Source: Clostridiales bacterium
Lineage (GTDB): Bacteria > Bacillota > Clostridia > Christensenellales > Pumilibacteraceae
Assembly (NCBI GenBank): GCA_022508485.1
Contig: JAFLVD010000014.1
Span: 1 to 54,131, forward strand
Length of the DNA stretch: 54,131 bases
Direction of reading: 5' to 3'
Below are positions 1-9,400 of this stretch, piece by piece; the first letter of the stretch is position 1, and each line of letters opens with the position of its first letter. A program made the position numbers and the translations under genes. The notes beneath the pieces were generated by a model, which saw only the letters and a program-made list of their open reading frames with translations, made no database searches and was not told where the DNA came from.

Positions 1-37
1 TCCACCGCAAGCGGTCCCCCTTCCCCCACGGGGAAGG
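1..37. terminator. Double hairpin at the left edge: terminator or fragment of an intergenic repeat
   Basis: Two adjacent inverted repeats are visible. ACCGC-AA-GCGGT lies at 4-15, and CCTTCCCC-CAC-GGGGAAGG at 19-37. The element lies just downstream of the minus-strand LRR gene. The first stem matches the core of the terminator at 15915-15945, so it may end that gene's transcript. The C-rich second stem resembles dispersed intergenic repeats common in Clostridia, but the left part is cut off by the window edge. Confidence 0.4.
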
Positions 38-72
38 CTATGTGCGGCTGCGCCTGGCCTCCGCTTCGTCCG

Positions 73-1527
73 TCAGTTAAATATATCGGGGCGGTCGACA
101 AACTCGACGTCGTACGTTTTAATGTATTTGGGAAGGTTGTCGTATGTAAGCTTGTCCGATTTTTCCACGTAGATTTTAAGCGACTTATTGCAGCGGAAAA
201 GGGGATCCGAGCTGTTGCAGTCCAAAAAGAAGGTGGAAGGAAGATACAGCTCTTCCAAATGCTTACAGTAAAAAAACGCGTTGTCTTCGAGATATCCCAC
301 GCCGTGCTTCATTATAACGCGTTTCAGTCCCGTCTCGCCGAATGCGTACCGCGACACGCCTTTTACGCTGCCCGGGATAACGACCTCTTCCAAAGACTTG
401 CAGTCCGTAAACGCGCACTCTAATATCGAAACTACGGTATTGGGGATTGTAACGCGTTTTAGGTTTACGCACGACCTGAACGCACTTCCGTTTATATAAA
501 CGACGCCTTCGGGAATATCCATTTCCGTTATGTCTTTGTTGTATGCGAACGCGTCGTTCCAAATTTTTTCAATTCCAAGCCCACTCGGGATTTTGGCGTT
601 TCCGACGGCGAAGGCGACGGCTTTGTTTTTCTTGTTGATAACGCAATTGTCCACCGAACAGAAGCGCGGATTTTCGGGGTCGACCTCCACCTTTTTAAGC
701 CGTGCGCAGTCCGAAAAAACGCCGGCGCCTATTTTCGTCAGGTTTTTGGGAAGAACGATTTCCTCTATTCCGCTTCCCCTAAACGCATACATGTCTATTC
801 CCTCGAGCGCGTCGGGAAGCTTGATATGCCTTAAAGCCTTACAGTCCTCGAACGCGTTCCACCCGATATAACCGATATTATTGCTAAGCTTAATATTTTT
901 AAGCGCCTTGCAGCCCTTAAATGCTTCCCACGCAATATGCGTAACGCTTTCGGGAATAACCAATTTTTTAAGCCCCGTACAGTTGGTGAAAAGGTTAAAC
1001 GCTATATCGTCCAAGCTTTCGCTAAGCGTAATATCTGTAAGCGCGTGGCAGCCGTAAAACGAGCCGGTGCCTATATCTTTAACGGTGTCGGGGATGCGAA
1101 TGCTTTTAAGCGCGGTGCACCCCTCGAACGTGTAATCACCCATGCCGATTAAGTTTTTTCCGAAGTTAATTTCTTCGAGCGAAGTGCAGCCGCGGAACGC
1201 GCCGTTACAAATGCGTTCGAGACTGTCGGGTAAGGTAACGCTTTTAATAACCTTGTTGTTGGCGAAAAGGTGTTGGATAAGGTCGGTTACGCCGTCGGGG
1301 ATTACGACGGCTTCGTCGTTACCCGTGTACCGTATGGCGGCGAGTCTCTCTCCGCGTTTAAGATCGCCCATTATTTGGTTATAATATTCCTCGGGCGTGC
1401 AGCCTTGATACTCGCTCGACCAGCTTTCAAAGTCGTCGTACTCCGCCTTTGTGCGCTCGTACTCTTCGAGCTTTATGTCGTAAACGTCCTCTACCAAAAA
1501 ATCGCCCTTTGCAAAAGAGTTGAACAT
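73..1527 (-). CDS. Cytoplasmic BspA-type leucine-rich repeat (LRR_5) protein
   Basis: The 484-residue product has no signal peptide or membrane segment, unlike most LRR_5 proteins here. Residues 1-85 form a polar, acidic region. About 14 repeats of roughly 23 residues follow (about 88-440), with the pattern IPxSVxxIxxxAFxxCxxLxxI. The start has a good ribosome site (AGAGGT, 8 nt upstream). It is the last gene of a minus-strand run behind the membrane protein and the Gfo/Idh oxidoreductase, 21 nt after the former. LRR_5 arrays generally bind proteins; the partner is unknown. The 50838-52226 gene is a clear paralogue, sharing the N-terminal region (DVYD, EEYER, DDFE) and the central PENP motif. 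Family assignment is firm, function unknown. Confidence 0.9.
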   Translation of the reverse strand: MFNSFAKGDFLVEDVYDIKLEEYERTKAEYDDFESWSSEYQGCTPEEYYNQIMGDLKRGERLAAIRYTGNDEAVVIPDGVTDLIQHLFANNKVIKSVTLPDSLERICNGAFRGCTSLEEINFGKNLIGMGDYTFEGCTALKSIRIPDTVKDIGTGSFYGCHALTDITLSESLDDIAFNLFTNCTGLKKLVIPESVTHIAWEAFKGCKALKNIKLSNNIGYIGWNAFEDCKALRHIKLPDALEGIDMYAFRGSGIEEIVLPKNLTKIGAGVFSDCARLKKVEVDPENPRFCSVDNCVINKKNKAVAFAVGNAKIPSGLGIEKIWNDAFAYNKDITEMDIPEGVVYINGSAFRSCVNLKRVTIPNTVVSILECAFTDCKSLEEVVIPGSVKGVSRYAFGETGLKRVIMKHGVGYLEDNAFFYCKHLEELYLPSTFFLDCNSSDPLFRCNKSLKIYVEKSDKLTYDNLPKYIKTYDVEFVDRPDIFN

Positions 1528-1548
1528 ATATATTACCTCTGCGGCGTT

Positions 1549-2790
1549 TTATAACGCTTTACATTCGTACACCCAGTCGGGAACGCCGTCTATCTTCGGC
1601 ATTTCGAGAAGGTGCCAGTAGTTGATAAAAAACGATTTTTCCGCCTCCGCCTTGACCGTCTTATTCGTACCGTGCTTTTTGAGTTTAAGCACGTACCCGT
1701 TGTCTTTGACAAGAGTCATTCCGTCGGCAAACACGATATTTTTGTTAAAGTCGATTTCCTTCTTTTTGGCGTTTTTATCGTCCTTTTCTTTTTCGGGAGA
1801 AAGGTCGACGTCGTCGTCGATTACGATTGCAAAGTAGAATTGCGGCTTTCCGCCGGTGTAAACAAGCTGGCCGAAGCCGAGCGAGTGGATATGTATTTTG
1901 TTTTGCGCGTACAACGCTCTTACGTGCGGCACGGTCATTTTAAGCAGCGCCGCCGTGCGTACGAGAAGTATGCCCGTCGTCAAATCCTCGGTCGTAAGAT
2001 GAGGAAAGCGTTCCCCGGCCTTAGGCTTGTCGTCCTCGAACGTGTCGTGCACGGTCCTTAGGTCGTCCTCCGAAAACCCGAATGCAAGCGCCGAGGTGAA
2101 CTGGTTTTTGGATAGCGTCGCGTTTCCGCCGCGGTGGGTAACAATCATGCTGTTCCCGTAAAAAATGAACGCGCCGAAGCCGATATGGTTGGACATCTTG
2201 CTTTTGTTAAGCGGCGACAGATACAGTCCGCTCTCGAAAATCTCGCGCACCGACATGTCGCCGTTAAACTCGAAGTCCATTGCGCGGTTTGTTACAAGGT
2301 CGTTGTAAAACGCCGTTCGGGAAGTGAAAAGGGTAACGGTGCCGTCCTCCTCGCGCTTAAAGTCGTCGAGGCGAATCATGGTGGGGTTTGCTATAAAGCT
2401 TGCGCGGTGCGCTTCCATTATAGCGGCGAAGTTGGCCTGTATTACGGGGTCAAGCTCAAAGTGCTTATATTCGTCGTCCTTAACGTCGTAGGCGGCGCCG
2501 TTGCTTTCAATCGCGTCGTACCAGATATGCGTTTTGCCGCCGCCGATAGAGAGCGGCTTTTTGTAGTACACTACGTCGTAGGTGAAGTTTTCTTTTCCGA
2601 GCTTGATTTTTTCCTCGCGCGCAAACAATACGCCCCGCACTAAATCCGCGGTGATATGGGTTGCCATCAAACCGATTATGCTACCCAAAATCTCGAACTT
2701 CAATCCGTCGTAAAAGAAGTATAAAAGCAGTCCTATTCCGATTAAGAAAACTGCGATTTTAACCCATAAAAATTTCCAGTGGTTTCTCAT
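1549..2790 (-). CDS. Uncharacterised membrane-anchored protein
   Basis: I do not recognise the family. The 413-residue product has two hydrophobic segments close together at the N-terminus (about 8-28 and 33-50), then a large soluble part of about 360 residues without signal-peptide features, so it is probably held in the membrane by a short hairpin and faces the cytoplasm. The soluble part is mixed alpha/beta in feel, with an acidic-basic stretch near 335-352 (DDDVDL then EKEKDDKNAKKK). Its ATG overlaps the stop of the upstream oxidoreductase gene by 4 nt, implying translational coupling. No catalytic motif was recognised. Confidence 0.75.
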   Translation of the reverse strand: MRNHWKFLWVKIAVFLIGIGLLLYFFYDGLKFEILGSIIGLMATHITADLVRGVLFAREEKIKLGKENFTYDVVYYKKPLSIGGGKTHIWYDAIESNGAAYDVKDDEYKHFELDPVIQANFAAIMEAHRASFIANPTMIRLDDFKREEDGTVTLFTSRTAFYNDLVTNRAMDFEFNGDMSVREIFESGLYLSPLNKSKMSNHIGFGAFIFYGNSMIVTHRGGNATLSKNQFTSALAFGFSEDDLRTVHDTFEDDKPKAGERFPHLTTEDLTTGILLVRTAALLKMTVPHVRALYAQNKIHIHSLGFGQLVYTGGKPQFYFAIVIDDDVDLSPEKEKDDKNAKKKEIDFNKNIVFADGMTLVKDNGYVLKLKKHGTNKTVKAEAEKSFFINYWHLLEMPKIDGVPDWVYECKAL

Positions 2791-3698
2791 TTTGCGCTAC
2801 CCGAAAATAAAAGTTTGTGAAGCAGAATTGTGCTTTTTATGTTTGCCGTGTCGTCCGGCAAAAGCGAATAGAACAGGTTTTCGTAGTGCGACGACAGCCT
2901 GTCCGGCACCGCGCAGTCAAAAATAATCTTGCCGTCAAACGAAACGGTCTGCGCCGTGTGGTCTACAAAAAGGGTGCCGCCTTCGCACTCGATAACCGAA
3001 GTTTTTTTGTTGCTCTTTTTCGTCCAGTCGACGGTTATCTCCGCGGTAATTCCGCTCGCGAGGAAAACCTTTTTCGCGTACTTCGGCATGCCGCTTTTGT
3101 CGTCGACAATAACTTCCTCGCTTGTTAGGCGTGCGTCGGATAAGTCTAAAATCTCGTCGAAATAGCTGAGGATGTTTATTCCGCTGTCAATCCAAGCGCC
3201 CATAAGCCCCAAGCGGTCTTGCCTTATAGAGCCGTCGGGCGTGGCGGCGTAATCGTCGCACACGCGAGCGCTTATCGACTTTATTTTGCCGTAGCGGCTT
3301 AGGTTTGCCTTTAAGAACTTCACCTCGTCGGCCGCTTTCCAGTGGAACATGCAGATAAGATTTTTTCTGCGGCTTTTCGCAAACGAAAGGCACTCGTCCA
3401 TTTCATCAAGGCTTCCGAACATCGGCTTTTCGGTAATTACGTCCACGCCCTTACTTAAAAGCTCGCGCGCGACCCGGCCGTGCGCGGCGACGGGCAGTGC
3501 GAGAACAGCCACCTCCGGTTTAAGTTTAAGCGCGTCGTCAAGCTCGGTAAAAAAAGGAACCGAAAACAGCTCGCGCGCGGCGCAGGAGGGGTTGGTGTCC
3601 ACAAGTGCGGTAAGAGCGAGCGTAGAAGAATTGCCAAACCCTTTTACGTAGTGCGTGGCGATAACTCCTCCGCCTACAAGTACAGTAGATTTTTTCAT
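2787..3698 (-). CDS. Gfo/Idh/MocA-family NAD(P)-dependent oxidoreductase
   Basis: The 303-residue product begins with a Rossmann nucleotide-binding segment (VLVGGGVIATHYVKGF) and carries the family's TEKPM motif near residue 95 (EKP contributes the lysine near cofactor and substrate). Family members oxidise or reduce sugars, inositols or sugar derivatives; the substrate cannot be read from sequence. Length is slightly short for the family (330-380). The frame extends 13 codons upstream, but those codons overlap the promoter. The start at 3698 is chosen because it coincides with the predicted transcription start and begins directly before the Rossmann fold. It is divergent from the GH31 gene, which fits sugar metabolism. 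Confidence 0.88.
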   Translation of the reverse strand: MKKSTVLVGGGVIATHYVKGFGNSSTLALTALVDTNPSCAARELFSVPFFTELDDALKLKPEVAVLALPVAAHGRVARELLSKGVDVITEKPMFGSLDEMDECLSFAKSRRKNLICMFHWKAADEVKFLKANLSRYGKIKSISARVCDDYAATPDGSIRQDRLGLMGAWIDSGINILSYFDEILDLSDARLTSEEVIVDDKSGMPKYAKKVFLASGITAEITVDWTKKSNKKTSVIECEGGTLFVDHTAQTVSFDGKIIFDCAVPDRLSSHYENLFYSLLPDDTANIKSTILLHKLLFSGSAK

Positions 3699-3733
3699 AT
3701 ATCCATTATAACACATAACGAAGCATATTTCAA
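3698..3733 (-). promoter_or_regulatory. Sigma-A promoter giving a leaderless transcript of the oxidoreductase operon
   Basis: On the minus strand TTGAAA (3733-3728), a 17-bp spacer and TATAAT (3710-3705) are followed by six bases and the ATG. With +1 seven bases after the hexamer's last base, transcription starts exactly at the A of the start codon. There is no Shine-Dalgarno sequence. Confidence 0.8.
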
Positions 3734-3777
3734 ACATAAATAGTAAAAACCGAAAGCTTTATTTTGGCGCGGTATGA

Positions 3778-3806
3778 TTGACTATGTAAGATAAATATTG
3801 TATATT
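3778..3806 (+). promoter_or_regulatory. Sigma-A promoter of the GH31 gene
   Basis: TTGACT (3778-3783), a 17-bp spacer and TATATT (3801-3806) give a start near 3813 and a leader of about 54 nt. It is divergent from the oxidoreductase promoter; the two -35 boxes are 44 bp apart, so one regulator could act on both. Confidence 0.75.
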
Positions 3807-3866
3807 ATTTCAGTAGGAATTTTGCGGTACGCCGCGCGTTCCCGTAAACCCGACATGGAGAAAAAC

Positions 3867-6419
3867 ATGGAAAACTTCGTTATAGGCAATGTGCGCGTTC
3901 AACTGCTGTCCAAAGACGTTATCCGCGTCGAATACAGCAAGACCGGCACGTTTGAGGACGCGCCGACTTTTTTCGTTCCCGACAGAGATTTTTGCGGCGA
4001 GAAGATAGGCGCAAGCGCGATCGAAACCGATAACGGCACGGCGGTTATAATGGGCGAGCTGTCCGTTTTTGTGCCTAAGGCCGCAAACGGTTTAAAGGGC
4101 GTTACGCTTAACCGTAACGGTCAAACGGTCTACGCATGCCGTACGATAAAAAACAGCGGAGAGCTGCCGCCGCTTAATAAAACTCCGTTCGTGTTTGCGG
4201 TTGCGGACAATCCCCGTATCGTCTGCCCGAACGGCGGTTACTCGGTAAATGGTGAAAAGCCGTATCGCATAACGAAAAACGCGCAGGACTTGTATCTGTT
4301 GGTGTGCCGTAACGACGCCAAAAAGCTCAGGAGTCTGTACGTAGCTCTTACCGGCAGAAACGAAATGGTAAGGCTTTCCACGCTCGGCAACTGGAATTCG
4401 CGCTACTATAAGTACACCCAAGCGGAAGCCGAGGAAATGATAGATACGTATATACGTAAGCGCGTTCCGCTCGACAACATGGTTATAGATACCGACTGGC
4501 GCGAGGCGTGCGACCGCGGCATAGGCTACGACATCAACACAAAGCTTTTCCCCGATATGAAAGGTTTTTTCGACTATGCGCACTCTAAGGGCGTCGAGAT
4601 AATGTTCAACGACCACCCCGAGCCGCAGGCAGGCGCAAAAAGCCTTTTGGACCCCGTCGAAATTGCCTACCGCGAAAAAAAGCTAACCGAAATATTGGAA
4701 CTCGGGCTTGATACCTGGTGGTACGACAGAAACTGGAGTACCGCGCTTATTTCCCCTATAAAGTCCGTCCGTCCCGAAACGCTCGGAATGTACCTTTTCG
4801 AGGAAATCACCAAACACCACTACATGAGAAAGTGCGGAAGCGACAATGCTTACCGCCGGCCGGTTATAATGGCAAACGTGAACAACATTCATAACGGCAA
4901 GTATATAAAAATAAACGATTCTGCGTCCCACCGCTATTCCATTCAGTGGACGGGCGACATTCACTGCCGCAACGAGGATTTATTGCGAGAAATTAAAAAT
5001 CTCGTCAAGGCGACGAATAACTGTATTCCGTACGTCAACTTCGACTGCGGCGGACATATAGGCAATCCCGATAAGGAATTGTATTTAAGGTGGATGAAGT
5101 TCGGCGCGTTTTCGCCCGTTCTCCGTCCGCACTGCACAAACAACGTCAAGGTTTTCAGAGAGCCGTGGAACTACGACGACGAAACGGAAAGCGTGGTAAG
5201 GGAATACGTTAACATGCGGTACAGACTTCTTCCCACTACTTACCGCTACGCATATAATAACTACGCCACCGGCGAGCCTATTTATAAATCGCTCGGCTTT
5301 ACATACCCCGACGACAAGATAAGCCTCGCCTGCGAAAAGCAGTACACGCTGGGCGACGATATCATGGTTGCGCCCGTATACGCCGACGCCGACGCTATTT
5401 CCGTCGTTCCCAAAGCGTGCTTTACCTCGCCCGTAAAAGCGACGTACTACGGCGGCACAAACCTCGAAGGGAAGGCGGTTGCCGTAAAAGAGTATGCGTA
5501 TATCAATCAGGAATACAACAGAACCTCGCCCGTAAAGGAACTTGGGCCTTACGACTATTCCGCCGTGTTCGAGTATAAGCTTAAATTCGATACCGACGTC
5601 GAGCTGTTCGTGTGTAACGACGACGGCACAAGGTTCTACCTCGACGGCGAGCTTACTCTCGACGACTGGACCTTCCACGCCGCGTATCCGCAGAAGGTGG
5701 CGTCGCTTAAAGCCGGAAGGGAATACGCCGTAAAAATGGACTACATGCAGGGCGGCGGCGAGGCGGTCGTAAAGCTTATGTACAAAGCCTCGTCCGAAAA
5801 AACGACGGACAGCGAGGTGAGAGCGCACTCTTTCTATATTCCCGAGGACGGATATATAAACGTATTCGACGGAAAGCGGTACGGCAAGGGCAGGCATACG
5901 GCTAAGTTCGGAATTAAGGACTACCCGATTTTCGTAAGACCGGGATGCGTGCTCGCCCTCGCCAAAAACGCGCAGACCACCGCCGAGCAGATCTGGGACG
6001 CGCTCGCCTTCGATATTTACCCGTCCAAAACGCGCGAGTTTTCTTCCTGCCTTTACGAGGACGACAGACAGACCACGGCGTATAAAGTAGGCGAGTACCG
6101 TACGCAGGGCTATACGCTTTATTACGACGAAAAGCAAAACGCCGTAGTGTTTACGGTCGACAAAGCGGAAGGAAGCTTCGACGGCGCGGATAAATTCGGC
6201 GAAAGAAGCGCGTCGCTTCGCTACCACCTAAGCGCACCGTTAGGCACGCTCGACCGCGTTTATGTAAACGGAAAAGAAGTTCCGTTCGACATTATTCCGT
6301 GCGACAAAGACGCCTATCCGTTCGGCTTTACCGGCGGCGCGCCCGACGGCGATATCGCGGAGGTAAAAATCACGCTCTCGCTCGATAAGCCCACCACGGT
6401 TTTATTTAAGCTTAAATAA
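3867..6419 (+). CDS. GH31-family glycoside hydrolase (alpha-glucosidase/alpha-xylosidase type) with PA14-like insert
   Basis: The 850-residue product has an N-terminal beta-sandwich (about 1-175) and a TIM barrel with the GH31 signature WWYDRNW, nucleophile Asp287. The second signature, HRYSIQWTGD, places the acid/base at Asp364. A PA14-like insert (about 565-655, core DVELFVCNDDGTRFYLDGE) follows in the C-terminal beta region. There is no signal peptide, so the enzyme should act on imported oligosaccharides. Start choice: in-frame codons at 3798 lie within the promoter, and the ATG at 3867 has GGAG seven bases upstream (inside an alternative ATG at 3855). Substrate is unknown; the signature ends NW where many alpha-glucosidases have NEP. 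A 38-nt gap separates the LRR lipoprotein gene. Confidence 0.9.
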   Translation: MENFVIGNVRVQLLSKDVIRVEYSKTGTFEDAPTFFVPDRDFCGEKIGASAIETDNGTAVIMGELSVFVPKAANGLKGVTLNRNGQTVYACRTIKNSGELPPLNKTPFVFAVADNPRIVCPNGGYSVNGEKPYRITKNAQDLYLLVCRNDAKKLRSLYVALTGRNEMVRLSTLGNWNSRYYKYTQAEAEEMIDTYIRKRVPLDNMVIDTDWREACDRGIGYDINTKLFPDMKGFFDYAHSKGVEIMFNDHPEPQAGAKSLLDPVEIAYREKKLTEILELGLDTWWYDRNWSTALISPIKSVRPETLGMYLFEEITKHHYMRKCGSDNAYRRPVIMANVNNIHNGKYIKINDSASHRYSIQWTGDIHCRNEDLLREIKNLVKATNNCIPYVNFDCGGHIGNPDKELYLRWMKFGAFSPVLRPHCTNNVKVFREPWNYDDETESVVREYVNMRYRLLPTTYRYAYNNYATGEPIYKSLGFTYPDDKISLACEKQYTLGDDIMVAPVYADADAISVVPKACFTSPVKATYYGGTNLEGKAVAVKEYAYINQEYNRTSPVKELGPYDYSAVFEYKLKFDTDVELFVCNDDGTRFYLDGELTLDDWTFHAAYPQKVASLKAGREYAVKMDYMQGGGEAVVKLMYKASSEKTTDSEVRAHSFYIPEDGYINVFDGKRYGKGRHTAKFGIKDYPIFVRPGCVLALAKNAQTTAEQIWDALAFDIYPSKTREFSSCLYEDDRQTTAYKVGEYRTQGYTLYYDEKQNAVVFTVDKAEGSFDGADKFGERSASLRYHLSAPLGTLDRVYVNGKEVPFDIIPCDKDAYPFGFTGGAPDGDIAEVKITLSLDKPTTVLFKLK

Positions 6420-6457
6420 ACAATATAATTCCCGTAACAGTAAATAAGGAGACAGAT

Positions 6458-9400
6458 ATGAATAAAAAATTTGTTACGCTTATCATTACGATACTCGGTA
6501 TCTTCGCTCTTTCGTTTGCGCTTGTCGCCTGCGATAAGCCGAGCGGCGACAGCGGCGACAAGCCGAGCGGCGACGGTGGCAAAGCCTTAAACGGAACGTA
6601 CTACTACTGCGAAAACGACGAGCTCGATTATTCGCTGTACATAACGTTTAAAAACGGAAAGTGGACTGACGACGAAAATCAGTCGGGCGAGTACTCTTTT
6701 TCGGACGACAAGGTTACGCTGTACATCGAAAAGGACGAGTACGCCTCGGGTACGGTCGACGGCGACGATATTACGCTTTACTTTATGGGGGCGGAATGGC
6801 TGTACCGCAAGGGTCCCGATATCGACCCCACCGCGCCCAAAGAAAAAACGCTCGATTATAAATTGAGCGACGACAAGACGCACTACACCGTCAAGGGCAT
6901 AGGCGGACTTACCGGCGACGTAGTCGTTCCCGACGAATACAAGAAAAAGCCGGTTACCGAAATTGCCGAAGGCGCGTTCGCAAATAAAAGCGAGCTTACG
7001 AGTATCGTTATAGGCAACAACGTTACTTCCGTCGGGGAAAAGGCGTTTTATAAATGCGCAAATCTTACGACGGCTACGCTCGGCGAAAGCGTGGACGGGA
7101 TTGCCGCAAGCACCTTCGAAGAGTGCAGGGCGCTCACGACGGTAACAATTCCTTTAAGCGTAAAAAGCATAGGTAAAACCGCGTTTCGCTTTTGCCTTAA
7201 ATTAAAGGATATTTACTATACGGGCTCCGAGTCCGATTGGGCGCAAATCGATTTTTATTACAGCGTCGGATATAACACAATCGAGGTGTGCAATCCTATT
7301 TACGACGGCGCGACTTACATTGTCGGCAACAATACCGCTTCCGTCGAAAACGTAAGCCGCAATCTTTATATCGACGGCGAATTGCTTACCGACGCGGAAA
7401 TCTATAACGCCGATACCGTTAGCCCGTTTGCGTTTTACGGCTACCGCGCTTTAAAGAGCGTTGCGGTTGGCGGCGACGTTCAAGAGATAGGGCAGTACGC
7501 GTTTTACGACTGTGCTTCGCTGGATGAGCTCAGCTTTTCGGGCGACGCGCTAAAAAAGGTATGTAAGGGTGCGTTCTCCTCGTGCGGCAGCCTGCTTCAA
7601 GTATCGCTTCCGAGCGGCTTAAAAGTGATTGACGAATACGCGTTTAATTCGTGCGGCGAGCTTAAATCGGTTAACACGGGCAACGGCGTTGCGGTAATAG
7701 AATACGGCGCGTTTATGAGCTGCGGAAAGCTTAACTCCCTTACGCTCGGAAGATCGGTCGCCGAAATAGGCGAAGCGGCGTTTTACGCCTGCGAAGAGCT
7801 TACCGAGGTTACCATTCCCGAGTCCGTAATATTTATAGGCAAGGACGCGTTTTTCGGAAGCTCTGTTACGAGCGCGAAGTTCGTGAAAAAAGACGGCTGG
7901 ATCGTCAATAAAGACGTGCCGCTCGAAAGCGCTCAGTTAGAGGACGAGGCTAACGCCGCCGCGCTTTTGGTAAACTCCGTATTGATGCAGGGCTATGCCG
8001 ATACCGATTGGGAAAGGCCGACGCTTCAATATATACTCAGCGACGACCAAACGTATTACACCGTTAACAACGTAGGAACGGGGTGCCGCTCGAATATTGT
8101 CATTCCGGCGACGTATAACGATAAGCCGGTAAAAGCCATAGCGGACAGCGCGTTCAGCGGCTGTTCGGCGCTTATGAGTATTACAATCCCCGACAGCGTA
8201 ATATCGATAGGAAGATATGCTTTTAATAATTGCAGCGGACTTAGTAGCATAACTATTCCTAACGGCGTCGAAACTATCGGCGAGTTTGCGTTTTTCGGTT
8301 GCAGGTCGCTGTCCTCTATCATTGTAGGCACGGGCTTAAAAGAGATAGGTTACAGCGCGTTTGTAGGCTATCTGCCAGCCAAAAAGGTTTACTACACGGG
8401 CGATATAGCAGGCTGGTGCCAAATAGAGGGGCTTGATGACTTAATTAACTCCGAAACAACGCTTTATATCGGCGGAGAACCGCTGTCTGGAAACCTTGTC
8501 ATTCCGAACGGCGTTACGGCTATTTCCTACTACGCGTTTGCGTATAACCGCCTCGTTACGAGCGTTACTCTTCCTGCCACTCTCACAAGTATCGGCGGAT
8601 CGGCGTTTAGTAACTGCGATATAGACACCGTTTACTTTGAGGGCGATCTTTCCAAGTGGTGCGAAGTAGAGGGACTTAACAATCTTGTTTCAAACGAAAC
8701 GACGGTGTATATCGGAGGAAAGGAGTTATCGGGTAATGTGGTTATCCCGAGCGGCGTAACCGCAATCAATTCCGGCGCGTTATATTTCGCCGATAGGGTT
8801 ACGAGCGTTACTATTCCGAATAGCGTAACGTTTATCGGAAGCGACGCATTCAACGATAATATAACAACTTTCCGCTACGAGGGAAGTACAGAGGACTTGT
8901 TCGGCGTTTCGGGCTTAAACAATATTATGAAAAAAGAACTTACGCTGTATATTAACGGCGAAAAGTTTAACGGTAGTATCGTAGTCCCGAGCGGAATTAC
9001 GGAAATTGCCGATTACCAATTTTCCTCTTGCTTTGCTATTACAAGCGTCGTTATCCCCGACAGCGTAGTGAGTATCGGCGATTCGGCGTTCTATTATTGC
9101 CGCTATCTTACGAGCGCTACGATAGGAAACGGCGTAAAGACGATAGGCCCTCGAGCTTTTTACGTCTGCGACAGCCTTACGACGCTAACATTAGGTAACA
9201 GTCTGGAAGAGATTGGCGAAAATGCGTTTTACCTCTGCGACAGCCTTAAAAGCGTCGTTCTTCCCGACAGCGTAGTGAGTATCGGCGCAGAGGCGTTTGA
9301 CGGTTGCGACAGCCTTGAAAGCGTTACCTTCGGAAGCAGTTTAAAGACAATCGGAAACGAAGCGTTTGCATATTGCGGCGCGCTTAAAAGCATAACCCTT

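Noticed and set aside
3751-3760. Short palindrome AAAGCTTT between divergent promoters as an operator or cre site
   Set aside because: Only eight bases match and the flanks do not fit the cre consensus.
5085-6227. 380-residue open frame on the minus strand across the GH31 gene
   Set aside because: It is antisense to a clear enzyme with catalytic motifs, has no ribosome site, and its product is Val/Arg-rich nonsense typical of antisense frames here.
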